Source: Sulfopaludibacter sp035606355 (GTDB lineage Bacteria > Acidobacteriota > Terriglobia > Bryobacterales > Bryobacteraceae). Taken from it: a stretch of 64,000 bases of DNA. The notes beneath the pieces were generated by a model. It saw only the letters and a program-made list of their open reading frames with translations. It made no database searches and was not told where the DNA came from. The stretch covers positions 1-64,000 of the forward strand of contig DATNFO010000023.1 of the NCBI GenBank assembly GCA_035606355.1, given 5' to 3'. A program made the translations under genes and the position numbers. Below are positions 22,830 through 31,941 of the stretch, piece by piece (within the stretch, counting starts at the first letter, position 1; every line of letters starts with the position of its first letter).

Positions 22830-24503
22830 ATGTTCCTCATGAAACTTCAGAGCCACACAATTACTCAGGGTCGTGACCGGGCACCCGCGCGCGCCATGCT
22901 CAAAGCAATCGGTTTTACGGATGAAGACTTGGCCAAGCCAATTATCGGCATCGCGAATACGTGGATTGAAACCATGCCCTGCAACTTCAACCTGCGCGAA
23001 CTCGCGGTCAAGGTGAAAGAGGGTATCCGAGCCGCGGGCGGCACGCCCATGGAGTTCAACACCATCGCGATCAGCGACGGCGTCACCATGGGCACCGAAG
23101 GCATGAAGGCCTCGCTGGTGAGCCGCGAGATCATCGCCGATTCCATCGAGCTCCTTGTGCGCGGCCACATGTTCGATGGCGTGGTCGCCCTCGTAGCCTG
23201 CGACAAAACCATCCCCGGCGCGGCCATGGCGCTCCTCCGGCTCAACATTCCGGGCGTCATTTTGTACGGCGGCACCATCATGCCGGGCCATCACAACGGC
23301 CGCGACATCACCATCATGGAAGTCTTCGAAGCCGTGGGCGCAAACGCCGCGGGCAAAATCTCCGATGCCGAGCTGCGCGACATTGAAGACCACGCCTGCC
23401 CCGGCGCGGGAGCTTGCGGCGGACAGTACACCGCCAACACGATGGCAACCGTGATGGAGCTCATCGGTCTTTCGCCGCTGGGCACCGCTGCCATTCCGCA
23501 GGTGGATACGCGCAAGGACGCCGTGGCGCGCCGCTGCGGTGAAGTTGTGATGAATGCCGTGCGCAAGAACATCCGGGCGCGCGACGTCTGCACGCGCAAG
23601 GCGTTCGATAATGCCATCGCCGCCGTCGCGGGCACAGCCGGGTCCACCAACGCCGTGCTGCATCTGCTGGCCATGGCGCGTGAAGCCGAAGTGCCGCTCT
23701 CGATCGACGATTTCGATGCCATCAGCGCGCGCACGCCGGTATTCGTCGATATCAAGCCCGGCGGACGCTTCGTTGCCGCCGATATCGATACGGCCGGCGG
23801 CATCCCCGTCATTGCGAAGCGGCTCATCGATGGCAACCTCGTCGATGGCTCCGCGCTCACGGTCACCGGCCGCACCCTTGCCGAAGAAGCCGCCGAGGCG
23901 CGCGAAACGCCCGGACAGGAAGTGATTCTGCCCATCGAAAAGTCGCTCAAGCCGCGCGGCGGCATCGCCATTCTGCGCGGCTCGCTCGCGCCCGAAGGCT
24001 GCGTCATCAAACTCGCGGGCCACAACAAAAAACTGCATCAGGGACCGGCGCGCGTCTTCGAGCGCGAAGAAGAAGCGATGGACGCCGTCACGCACGGCCG
24101 CATCAAACCTGGCGATGTCGTCATCATCCGCTACGAAGGTCCGCGCGGCGGACCCGGCATGCGCGAGATGCTCGGCGTCACCGGAGCCATCGTCGGCGCC
24201 GGCCTCTCCGACTCCGTCGCCCTCGTTACCGATGGCCGCTTCTCCGGCGCAACCCACGGCTTCATGATCGCCCACGTTGCCCCCGAAGCTTTTAACGGCG
24301 GACCTATCGCTGTCGTGCGCGAAGGCGACCCCATCACGGTCGACGCAGACAAGGGCGTCATCAATCTCGATATCACCCCCGACGAGCTCAAGCGCCGCCT
24401 CGAGGCCTGGAATCAGCCGGCGCCCCGCTACGCCAACGGAGTCTTCGCCAAGTACTGCAAGCTGGTTCACTCCGCCAGCGAAGGCGCCATTACCTCGCGC
24501 TGA
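22830..24503 (+). CDS. ilvD: Dihydroxy-acid dehydratase
   Basis: 557 residues, the usual length for IlvD. It dehydrates 2,3-dihydroxy-isovalerate and 2,3-dihydroxy-3-methylvalerate in valine and isoleucine synthesis, using an iron-sulfur cluster. Seen: the N-terminal core with NTWIETMPCNFNLRELA, CDKTIPGAAMALLRLN, CPGAGACGGQYTANTM, then LTGCVIK-like EGCVIKLAGHN, YEGPRGGPGMREML, VTDGRFSGATHGF and AHVAPEA. An alternative start is the ATG at 22839. It is divergent from pduS, with a very short shared upstream region. Cytosolic, housekeeping. Confidence 0.96.
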   Translation: MFLMKLQSHTITQGRDRAPARAMLKAIGFTDEDLAKPIIGIANTWIETMPCNFNLRELAVKVKEGIRAAGGTPMEFNTIAISDGVTMGTEGMKASLVSREIIADSIELLVRGHMFDGVVALVACDKTIPGAAMALLRLNIPGVILYGGTIMPGHHNGRDITIMEVFEAVGANAAGKISDAELRDIEDHACPGAGACGGQYTANTMATVMELIGLSPLGTAAIPQVDTRKDAVARRCGEVVMNAVRKNIRARDVCTRKAFDNAIAAVAGTAGSTNAVLHLLAMAREAEVPLSIDDFDAISARTPVFVDIKPGGRFVAADIDTAGGIPVIAKRLIDGNLVDGSALTVTGRTLAEEAAEARETPGQEVILPIEKSLKPRGGIAILRGSLAPEGCVIKLAGHNKKLHQGPARVFEREEEAMDAVTHGRIKPGDVVIIRYEGPRGGPGMREMLGVTGAIVGAGLSDSVALVTDGRFSGATHGFMIAHVAPEAFNGGPIAVVREGDPITVDADKGVINLDITPDELKRRLEAWNQPAPRYANGVFAKYCKLVHSASEGAITSR

Positions 24504-24546
24504 AAATTCTGTGTCACGATTGAGCCCCTGTTGACTACTTACAGGC

Positions 24547-25299
24547 ATGAAGCATCGCAATTCGATCCGCTTTGCGGCCCGCTTCGCTGCCGTCTTCGCT
24601 TCGGCAGTACTGGGCGTTTCCGCTAGCTCTGTCAGTACCCTTCAGGCGCCGGTCGCATCCGGCAGCTGCGGCACTGTCACTATTACAGATTTCGGCACCT
24701 ACTCCTGTTTGGGCGGCTCCGTCACACTCGGCACCGCCCCCTCGCCTTTCGTCCATGCGACCTTTGATGGGATCGGCGATCACGGCACGCCCGATGACGG
24801 CGGCCAAGGGCTTGTCTCTTACTTTGTCGGCGTCAACGGCGGCAACCCCGGCGATGCCGTACCCGTTTCCATTGTGGCGTCTCTCTCCACCAGCGGCATC
24901 GGCGCGCTGGACGAAGACGTTGTAGATTCCAGCGCCTCAATCAGTCTGAACTTCGCCAACGGAAACAGTTTCGCCCAGCAAAGCGTCTTCTGCGGGAACG
25001 TTCTGCGCGGCGAGGACTGTTCCAACCCGACGTGGACCGGCACGCTGCACGCCATCGCATGGGTTGGCTACGACAATATCGTGACCCTTTCCACCAGTAT
25101 CAGTATCGCCGGTGCCGGTCACGCCGACGCCGTTGCCGATCCGTACATTTTTATCGATCCCGGTTTCGCTGCCGACAACCCCGAGTACTCGCTGGACCTC
25201 AACGTCGGCAATGTGTCGCCGGCGCCGGAGCCCGCCACCTGGGCCTTCGGCCTGTCCGCTCTCTGCGCTCTGGCCGCTCGCCGCTTGCGCCGCTCCTGA
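24547..25299 (+). CDS. PEP-CTERM sorted secreted protein
   Basis: 250 residues. A signal peptide spans residues 1-30. The body is beta-rich and Gly/Ser/Thr-rich with no recognised domain (DGIGDHGTPDDGGQGLVSYF, then four Cys in two pairs). The C-terminus is a PEP-CTERM sorting signal: PAPEPATWAFGLSALC, a hydrophobic helix, then RRLRRS. Such proteins are processed by exosortase and delivered to the surface or exopolysaccharide matrix. The exosortase is not in this window. Confidence 0.85.
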   Translation: MKHRNSIRFAARFAAVFASAVLGVSASSVSTLQAPVASGSCGTVTITDFGTYSCLGGSVTLGTAPSPFVHATFDGIGDHGTPDDGGQGLVSYFVGVNGGNPGDAVPVSIVASLSTSGIGALDEDVVDSSASISLNFANGNSFAQQSVFCGNVLRGEDCSNPTWTGTLHAIAWVGYDNIVTLSTSISIAGAGHADAVADPYIFIDPGFAADNPEYSLDLNVGNVSPAPEPATWAFGLSALCALAARRLRRS

Positions 25300-25389
25300 C
25301 CGTCCGCGGACACTGTGTCCCAAAGCCGGACGCTGTCCCGCGCGCTCGCCCCCACCAGTCCACGGCATGCCGCGTGCTCATCCCCCGGC

Positions 25390-25848
25390 ATGCCGAACAA
25401 AGAGCGCATTCGCGAAACCCTCACCTCCCTCCCCACTCTGGAATACCTCGCCGAGCGCATACAGGCCGGCTGGACCTTGACCGCGCTCGAATGGGAACGT
25501 CCGGATAGCGCCGCTACCGCACCTGCCCAACCTGCTCCCGAACCTCACAACTGGGCCGAAGAAATCCCGTACGGACTTCGCGTCTCCGATGATTGCACGC
25601 GGCTGGTCGAAAGCCCGCCGGAAATGGAGATCGTCATTCTGGCCCTGGACCGAATTGTTGAAGATTGCCCGCTCTCACAAGTCGCCGAGGAGCTGAACCG
25701 CAAACACTATCGCACTCGCGATGGCCAGCCGTGGACCCCGTCCGCGCTCTTCCAACTCCTCCCCAGGATGATCCAAATGGGTCCCCGGCTCTTCACTAGT
25801 GAGCAATGGCAAACGCGGCGCGGCCGCATTCCTAAAATCTCGTTGTGA
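25390..25848 (+). CDS. Conserved hypothetical protein with recombinase-like segment
   Basis: 152 residues from the ATG at 25390 (MPNKERIRETLTSLPTLEYL). The middle has EIPYGLRVSDDCTRL, and the C-terminal half (SQVAEELNRKHYRTRDGQPW then FQLLPRMIQMGP) resembles the recombinase-domain helix pair that follows resolvase domains, but without any catalytic domain. I recall similar stand-alone proteins in Acidobacteria; their function is not known. No operon partner is apparent. Confidence 0.6.
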   Translation: MPNKERIRETLTSLPTLEYLAERIQAGWTLTALEWERPDSAATAPAQPAPEPHNWAEEIPYGLRVSDDCTRLVESPPEMEIVILALDRIVEDCPLSQVAEELNRKHYRTRDGQPWTPSALFQLLPRMIQMGPRLFTSEQWQTRRGRIPKISL

Positions 25849-25968
25849 GCCCCGGCGGCTGTGCCGCGGCAGGTGGAGATCGGGAACTTCATGGCGGCCA
25901 GCCAGTCGCTCTACGCTGCTTACGTGGAAACTACCGGAGCCCACATCGCATAACGCTCGGCAGACGTG

Positions 25969-25991
25969 ACGACAGGAATCTTTCCTGTCGT
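25969..25991. terminator. Perfect 10-bp hairpin
   Basis: ACGACAGGAA-TCT-TTCCTGTCGT is a perfect stem with a 3-nt loop in the gap between the hypothetical gene and the M14 peptidase. No T-run follows, so if it terminates transcription it is not a classical intrinsic terminator. It may be bidirectional or regulatory. Confidence 0.5.
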
Positions 25992-26079
25992 GCCGCGCTC
26001 GCGCGGCTGTATTGTGGACTGGGATTCATTGTAGGCCGCCAACACTCCCCGGTCGTCACCGTAGTACACTCTCACCTAT

Positions 26080-28992
26080 ATGAAGCCCCGTCTTCTGTCC
26101 GCGTTTGCCGCGGCCGCGTTCTTCGCCGTGTCTTTGCACGGGCAGCCCGCACCCAAGATCACCACGCCCAAAGAAGCCCTGGGCTTCAACATCGGCGACG
26201 ATTACGTCCTCGCGAACTATGCCCAGCTCGAAACGTACTGGAAAAAGTTGGCCGCCGAGTCCAACCGCATGAAGCTGGTCTCTATCGGCAAGACTAGCGA
26301 AGGCCGCGACCAGTACATGGCCATCATCACCTCGCCCGAAAACCTCAAGCAGCTTGACCATTACCGCGATATCGCCGCGCGCCTCGCCCACGCCGAAGGC
26401 CTCACCGAAGAACAGGCCCACGCGCTCGCCCGCGAAGGCAAAGCCGTCGTCTGGATCGATGGCGGTCTGCACGCCAGCGAATCCGTGGGCGCGCAGCAGC
26501 TCATGGAAACCGTCTACCAGATGCTCTCCCGCACCGACGAGGAAACCATGCGCTTCCTCCGCGACGATATCATCCTCTGCGTCCAGGCCAACCCCGACGG
26601 CCAGGACCTCGTCGCGAACTGGTACATGCGCCACTCCGAAAATCCCAACGCTCCGCTCGTCGCGCCCGAACAACGCCGTAACAACGGCCTACCCCGCCTC
26701 TACAACAAGTACGTCGGCCATGACGATAACCGCGATTTCTACATGTCCAACATTCCGGAAACCACCAACATGAATCGCGTGATGTTCCAGGAGTGGTTCC
26801 CGCAAATCGTCTACAACCATCACCAGACCGGTCCCGCCGGCGCCGTGATTTTCATGCCGCCGTTTCGCGATCCCTTCAATTACAACTTCGATCCGCTGGT
26901 GCCTCTCGGCATTGAACTCGTCGGCACCGCGATGCATTCGCGCCTCGTCGCCGAAGGCAAAGGCGGCAGCGCTATGCGCAGCGGCGCCAATTACTCCACG
27001 TGGTGGAACGGCGGACTTCGCACCATCACCTACTTCCACAACATGATCGGGCTGCTCACCGAAATCATCGGCGACCCGACTCCCATCACCATTCCGGTCG
27101 TCCCCGATAAACAACTCCCGCAGGGCGATTGGCCGATGCCCGTCAAGCCTGGCCCGTGGCACATGCGCCAGTCCATCGATTACGAAATTACCAACAACCG
27201 CGCCATTTGCGACCTTGCCTCGCGCTATCGGGAAACATTCCTGTATAACATCTACCGGATGGGCGCGAACTCCATTGAAAAAGGCAGTCGCGATAACTGG
27301 ACCATCACGCCGAAGAAGATTGACGCGCTCAAAGCTGCTGCCGAAGCCGAAGGCGCTCCCGCCGGCGGCGGACGCGGCGGTCGTGGTGGACGGGGCGGCG
27401 CAGCGACGGCAACAGGGGCGCCCGGCGGCGACAATCCCGACGTAGCCGGGGGAGGCGGATTCGGCGGACGCGGCGGTGTTCCGATGGACCTATATAATAA
27501 GGTTCTCCACGACCCCGCCAAACGCGATCCGCGCGCCTACATCCTCTCCGCCGACCAGCCGGATTTCGCCACCGCCACCGAATTCATCAACGCGCTGTTG
27601 AAGAACGGCATCTACATTCACCGCGCCACCGCGCCCTTCAGCGTCAACGGCAAGAGCTATCCCGCGGGTTCCTTCGTGGTCAAAACCGCCCAGGCGTTCC
27701 GCCCGCATGTGATGGACATGTTCGAGCCGCAGGATCACCCGAACGACTTCCGCTATCCCGGCGGTCCCCCGATCGCGCCTTACGATATCACCGGCTGGAC
27801 GCTCGCCATGCAGATGGGCGTGCAATATGACCGCATCCTCGACGCCGTGCCCGATAATCTGCCGCTGCAGCGACTGCCCTTCAACGTTCTGCCGCCTCCC
27901 GCGCAGTCCGTCAGTGGTCCTTCCACCGCTGCCGGCTACCTCGTCAGCCACCAGATCAACAATTCGTTTATCCTGACCAACCGGTTGCTCAAAGCAAATT
28001 GCGACGTCTACTGGCTCAAGTCGCAGACTCCCGCCGATGGGAAAGATCTCGGAACCGGCACCCTCTGGATACCGGCTACGCCGCAGGCGAAGACGATTCT
28101 CGAGACCGCCTCGAAGCAACTCGGCATTCCAGTCCACGCCATCGCTTCCAAACCCACGGGCGAAGCGCTGAAGCTCAAGCCCATCCGCATCGGTCTCTAC
28201 GATCAGTTCGGCGGACTAATGCCCGCGGGATGGACGCGCCTCCTCTTTGAGCAGTATGAAATGCCGTTCCAGATGGTCTACCCCACCACGCTCGATGCCG
28301 GCAATATCAAATCGAAGTTTGATGTCCTGGTCTTCGTGCCCGGCGCAATCCGTGGCCGCGGCGAAGGCTTCGGAGGTCGCGGCGGTGGTGGCGGCGGGCG
28401 CGGTGGAGCGAATGCAGATTCCGTTCCGGCCGAATACCGCGAATGGCTCGGCAGCGTCACGGAAGGTAAAACGGTGCCCAACCTGAAGCAGTTCGTCGAA
28501 GCGGGCGGCTCCATCGTCACCATCGGCTCATCCACCGGACTTGCGAGCCTCATGAATCTGCCTGTGTCCAACTACCTCGTCGAGATGGGCGCGGATAAAA
28601 AAGAGCATCCGCTTGTCCGGGAGAAGTTCTACATCCCCGGCTCGCTCCTGAAGATGAACGTCGACAACACCAACCCCCTTGCCTACGGCATGCCGAAACA
28701 GCTCGACGTTTTTTATGACAACGACCCCGTCTTCCGGTTGCAGCCGACCGTCGAGATCCAGCACACCAGCCCTGTCGGCTGGTTCAGCGGACCCGAGGTT
28801 CTCGACTCCGGTTGGGCTTGGGGCCAGCAATACCTGGATGGCGGCACCGCGGTGGCCGAAGCCACCGTCGGGGAAGGGAAGGTCTTCCTTCTCGGACCCG
28901 AAGTCAACTTCCGGGACCAGCCGCACGGCACCTACAAACTGCTCTTCAACGGCCTCTATTACGGCGCGGCGCAGAAGACCGCGCTGCAATAA
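26080..28992 (+). CDS. M14-family zinc carboxypeptidase, secreted
   Basis: 970 residues with a signal peptide (residues 1-22). The M14 catalytic domain shows DGGLHASES with zinc ligands His131 and Glu134, DGQDLV, DDNRDFYMSN and YNHHQTG with the third ligand His247 or His248. Two glycine/arginine-rich linkers (about residues 425-470 and 768-785) separate the catalytic part from C-terminal domains that look like a class I glutamine-amidotransferase-like fold (FGGLMPAGWTRLLFEQY). Proteins of this architecture are exported peptidases in Acidobacteria. The stop is one base from the SDR gene start, so they share an operon. Confidence 0.88.
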   Translation: MKPRLLSAFAAAAFFAVSLHGQPAPKITTPKEALGFNIGDDYVLANYAQLETYWKKLAAESNRMKLVSIGKTSEGRDQYMAIITSPENLKQLDHYRDIAARLAHAEGLTEEQAHALAREGKAVVWIDGGLHASESVGAQQLMETVYQMLSRTDEETMRFLRDDIILCVQANPDGQDLVANWYMRHSENPNAPLVAPEQRRNNGLPRLYNKYVGHDDNRDFYMSNIPETTNMNRVMFQEWFPQIVYNHHQTGPAGAVIFMPPFRDPFNYNFDPLVPLGIELVGTAMHSRLVAEGKGGSAMRSGANYSTWWNGGLRTITYFHNMIGLLTEIIGDPTPITIPVVPDKQLPQGDWPMPVKPGPWHMRQSIDYEITNNRAICDLASRYRETFLYNIYRMGANSIEKGSRDNWTITPKKIDALKAAAEAEGAPAGGGRGGRGGRGGAATATGAPGGDNPDVAGGGGFGGRGGVPMDLYNKVLHDPAKRDPRAYILSADQPDFATATEFINALLKNGIYIHRATAPFSVNGKSYPAGSFVVKTAQAFRPHVMDMFEPQDHPNDFRYPGGPPIAPYDITGWTLAMQMGVQYDRILDAVPDNLPLQRLPFNVLPPPAQSVSGPSTAAGYLVSHQINNSFILTNRLLKANCDVYWLKSQTPADGKDLGTGTLWIPATPQAKTILETASKQLGIPVHAIASKPTGEALKLKPIRIGLYDQFGGLMPAGWTRLLFEQYEMPFQMVYPTTLDAGNIKSKFDVLVFVPGAIRGRGEGFGGRGGGGGGRGGANADSVPAEYREWLGSVTEGKTVPNLKQFVEAGGSIVTIGSSTGLASLMNLPVSNYLVEMGADKKEHPLVREKFYIPGSLLKMNVDNTNPLAYGMPKQLDVFYDNDPVFRLQPTVEIQHTSPVGWFSGPEVLDSGWAWGQQYLDGGTAVAEATVGEGKVFLLGPEVNFRDQPHGTYKLLFNGLYYGAAQKTALQ

Positions 28993-28993
28993 C

Positions 28994-29614
28994 ATGAGCC
29001 GCATCCTCGTCACGGGCGCCAATGGAGGACTTGGCGCCCACATCGTTCGCGCGTTCCAGGACCGCGGCGACACGGTGATTACTTCGTCGCGCTCCGCCGG
29101 AATCGCCGCCGACCTCACGAAAGCCGGCGATGCCCAACGCGTTGCCGATGAGGCCGGCGGCATCGATGCGCTCATCCACGTGACAGGCGGGTTCGCCGGA
29201 GGTCAGCCGATTCATGAAACGGACGAAGCCCTGTGGACGCAGATGCTGAACCTGAACCTCATGGCCGCCGTCCACATGTTCAAGGCCGTAATCCCGCGGA
29301 TGCGGCAGGCCGGCCGCGGACGCATCGTCGCGATCGGAAGCCGCGCGGGCCAACACCCGGCCGCCACCATCGCCGCCTACAGCGCGTCAAAAGCAGCGCT
29401 GCTCTCGCTCGTGCAAACCGCCGCACTCGAAAACAAGGACGCGGGTATAACGGTGAACGCCATTCTTCCCGCAACCATGGACACGCCGAATAACACGCCG
29501 GACCCGCGCAACGTAAGCGCCGCGCGAATCGCCGAAATCTGCGTCTTCCTGACCACTGAATCCGCCGCCGATATTACGGGAGCCGCCATTCCGGTCTACG
29601 GAGCCCAACTGTAG
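28994..29614 (+). CDS. Short-chain dehydrogenase/reductase
   Basis: 206 residues. NAD(P)-binding TGANGGLG at residues 7-14, then NLNLMAAVHMFKAV, and the catalytic Ser116, Tyr129 and Lys133 (YSASK), ending DITGAAIPVYGAQL. It is slightly short for the family but complete. The start follows the peptidase stop by one base. The last 40-50 bp of the gene and its downstream sequence have been copied twice more in the following intergenic region. Substrate unknown. Confidence 0.9.
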   Translation: MSRILVTGANGGLGAHIVRAFQDRGDTVITSSRSAGIAADLTKAGDAQRVADEAGGIDALIHVTGGFAGGQPIHETDEALWTQMLNLNLMAAVHMFKAVIPRMRQAGRGRIVAIGSRAGQHPAATIAAYSASKAALLSLVQTAALENKDAGITVNAILPATMDTPNNTPDPRNVSAARIAEICVFLTTESAADITGAAIPVYGAQL

Positions 29615-30112
29615 GTATGTACCGGCCTCCCGGCCGGTACAAGGCGCGCGCCGCGCGCCTGCAACCGGTCTGGAGACCGGTCGCTACTGTGGCGCGAAGC
29701 CAGTTCGCGAGAATGGCCGATTGAGCGGTTGTCGGCTGCGCCTCAGTGCTCAGCTTGTAAGCGACCACCGAATCCGCTGCCGATATTACGGGAGCCGCCA
29801 TCCCGGTCTACGGAGCCCAACTGTAGGTATGTACCGGCCTCCCGGCCGGTACAAGGCGCGCGCCGCGCGCCTGCAACCGGTCAGGAGACCGGTCGCTACT
29901 GTGCGGCGCGGAGCCAGTTTGCGAAAATGGCCGAAGCCGAGTTGCCTCCCGGCCGGTACAAGGCGCGTTACGGGAGCCGCCATCCCCGTCTACGGAGCGC
30001 AATTGTAGGTATGTACCGGCCTCCCGGTGTCGCTACTGTGCGGCCCGGAGCCAGTTTGCGAGAATGGCCGATTGAGCGGATGTCGCCTGCGCCTCAGTGC
30101 TCAGCTTGTAAG
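29563..30112. repeat. Composite tandem duplication of two convergent gene tails
   Basis: The SDR tail (encoding GAAIPVYGAQL and stop) occurs at 29580-29613, 29792-29825 and about 29972-30006. The M61 tail (antisense, encoding SAQSAILANWLRA) occurs at 29684-29760 and 30033-30112, with a shorter piece at about 29893-29935. Between them lie repeats of GTATGTACCGGCCTCCCGG, GGCGCGCGCCGCGCGCC and CCGGTC-x-GGAGACCGGTC, which form strong palindromes. The unit is roughly 210 bp and decays rightwards. Confidence 0.85.
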
Positions 30113-31889
30113 TCCGTGCTGTGTTGCCCACCAGCGTCGCCTCAACTTCGGACTCGGTCCCCGCGCGCGAAATCCGCAGATGTAACTTGTCCCCCGCTTT
30201 CTGATTGGCCAGGCTCTGGCTCAAAGTGATCGCCGAAGCAGGACCGCCGTCCACCTGTGCGACGATGTCCCCGCGCCGCAATCCAGCCGCTTCCGCCGGC
30301 GACCCGCCAACCACATCCGTCACCACGAGTCTCGCCGCTGCCCCGCTGCCACGCCCGCCCCTGCCGCCGCGACCTGCGGGCATCGCACTCGGCGGCAGTT
30401 CTTCAGTATCGGTGTAGAGCCCCAGGAACGCGCCCGGCGCTTCCTTCGATGAATCCTCCAGCTTCAGGCCCGCCAGCGCGAAGTATTTCGCGTAATCGTT
30501 TTGCCGCGGTGTCGCTGCGTACGTGAACACCTCGGTCAGATCGCCGCCCGCCGCGCTCTCGCACTCCTGCCGGAATTCGGCGTCGGTGAATCCGCGCTTC
30601 TTCTCCAGGTAATACTTGCGATACAGCCCGCGCATCACATCGTCCAACGACCTGCGATTCCCGCTGCCCTCGCGGATTTTCAAATCGAGCATGGCGCCCA
30701 ACATCGCGCCGTTGTTGTAATAGGAAATCGTCGTATTCCGGTCGCCGCCCACTCCCGAGCCGGAATTCCAGGTGTTCCAGCTCGACTCCGTTGCCGACTG
30801 GTAATAATGCCCCGAGGCGTTTTCGAAAGAGGCGATCGCTCCCGCCATCTTCTCCAGGTACTGTTCCTTCGTCATGAGCCCCGCCCGCACCAGCACCAGA
30901 TCCTGGTAATACACCGAAAGCCCCTCAGAAACCCAGAGCATGTGAGTGAGGTTCTCCAACTCGTAATCGAAAGGGCCGAGAGCGATCGGACGAATGCGCT
31001 TCACGTTGAAGTTATGAAAGTACTCATGGCAGACGTAACTCAGCCATCGCAGATACTCGGCATCCGTATTCATGCGATCGCCTGCGAATTGGATGGAAGC
31101 TGAGTTGAGGTGCTCGATGCCGCCGTTCCCCCGGCCCATCATCAGGAACGTGTAATGCGTGTAGGGAACGTCGCCGATGAGCTGCGTAGCCGTCTCGACC
31201 ATTTTCCGCAGGTCCGCCACCATCTTCGGCCGGCTCACCTCTGCCGCGACATTTTCCATCGCCACATAGTGAGGCACTCCCTTCACCGCGAACTGCAGAA
31301 GTTCCTGGTTACCCATCAGAATCGGACAATCGTAGAGCACATCGAAATTCGGGGCGCTGAAATTGCCCGCCGATCCGCGAACGGGCTCCAACCCGGTCGC
31401 AATCTGCTTCCACTCCGCTGGAACTTGAATATTCACCGTCACCGGGTTCTGCAATTCGCCGGCGAGATAAAAGAAGACTCCGGAAGGCGATAAGTACGCG
31501 CGGTCTTCGCCGACATAGGTGTTGGCCGCGAAAGATGTAGCTCCGTAAACGTCATAATCCGCCACCAGCACCGGGACCTTCGAAGTGGCCACGCGCCATG
31601 TGTTCTTGGCGACCTTCTCGAACGGAAGCGCATGCCCCGCGCCGTCGGCTATGCGCAGATTCGAAACATTCCGCGAATAATCGCCGATCCCGTAATAGCC
31701 TGGCGACCATACCGGCATCTTGAGATCCTGAATGTCGCCCGTCAGGCCCTCGCAGCGCAGCGTCACATGCAAAGTGTGTGCAGCGCGCTGCGGCATAGAG
31801 ATAGTGAACGCCATGCGAGGCGCAGCCGTGGCGGACGCCGCCACGCCAACGATGGCAGCGGCGCAGAGCAGGGAAACACGGAGTCGCAT
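30033..31889 (-). CDS. M61-family peptidase (glycyl-aminopeptidase type) with PDZ domain
   Basis: 618 residues with a signal peptide (cleavage near ATAAP). The N-terminal M61 beta domain is followed by the thermolysin-like catalytic core with His288-Glu289-Tyr-Phe-His292, the downstream WVSEGLSVYYQDL segment carrying the third ligand Glu, and a C-terminal PDZ domain (ARLVVTDVVGGSPAEAAGLR, then GDIVAQVDG). A short RGGRGGRG linker precedes the PDZ domain. Periplasmic or secreted aminopeptidase. Convergent with the SDR; its own 3' end is duplicated downstream. Confidence 0.92.
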   Translation of the reverse strand: MRLRVSLLCAAAIVGVAASATAAPRMAFTISMPQRAAHTLHVTLRCEGLTGDIQDLKMPVWSPGYYGIGDYSRNVSNLRIADGAGHALPFEKVAKNTWRVATSKVPVLVADYDVYGATSFAANTYVGEDRAYLSPSGVFFYLAGELQNPVTVNIQVPAEWKQIATGLEPVRGSAGNFSAPNFDVLYDCPILMGNQELLQFAVKGVPHYVAMENVAAEVSRPKMVADLRKMVETATQLIGDVPYTHYTFLMMGRGNGGIEHLNSASIQFAGDRMNTDAEYLRWLSYVCHEYFHNFNVKRIRPIALGPFDYELENLTHMLWVSEGLSVYYQDLVLVRAGLMTKEQYLEKMAGAIASFENASGHYYQSATESSWNTWNSGSGVGGDRNTTISYYNNGAMLGAMLDLKIREGSGNRRSLDDVMRGLYRKYYLEKKRGFTDAEFRQECESAAGGDLTEVFTYAATPRQNDYAKYFALAGLKLEDSSKEAPGAFLGLYTDTEELPPSAMPAGRGGRGGRGSGAAARLVVTDVVGGSPAEAAGLRRGDIVAQVDGGPASAITLSQSLANQKAGDKLHLRISRAGTESEVEATLVGNTARTYKLSTEAQATSAQSAILANWLRAAQ

Positions 31890-31941
31890 GCTGCGCAGTC
31901 TAAGCCACTGCGGAGAGCCATGTCAACGCTTACATGATGCG

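Noticed and set aside
22821..24560. 579-codon minus-strand open frame opposite ilvD
   Set aside because: Its product is a low-complexity Asp/Gly/Arg/His-rich chain, as expected from the antisense of a GC-rich gene; ilvD on the other strand is unmistakable.
25861..25953. Short plus-strand frame ending in MAASQSLYAAYVETTG...
   Set aside because: Only about 30 codons with no ribosome site; could be a gene tail but has no recognisable family.
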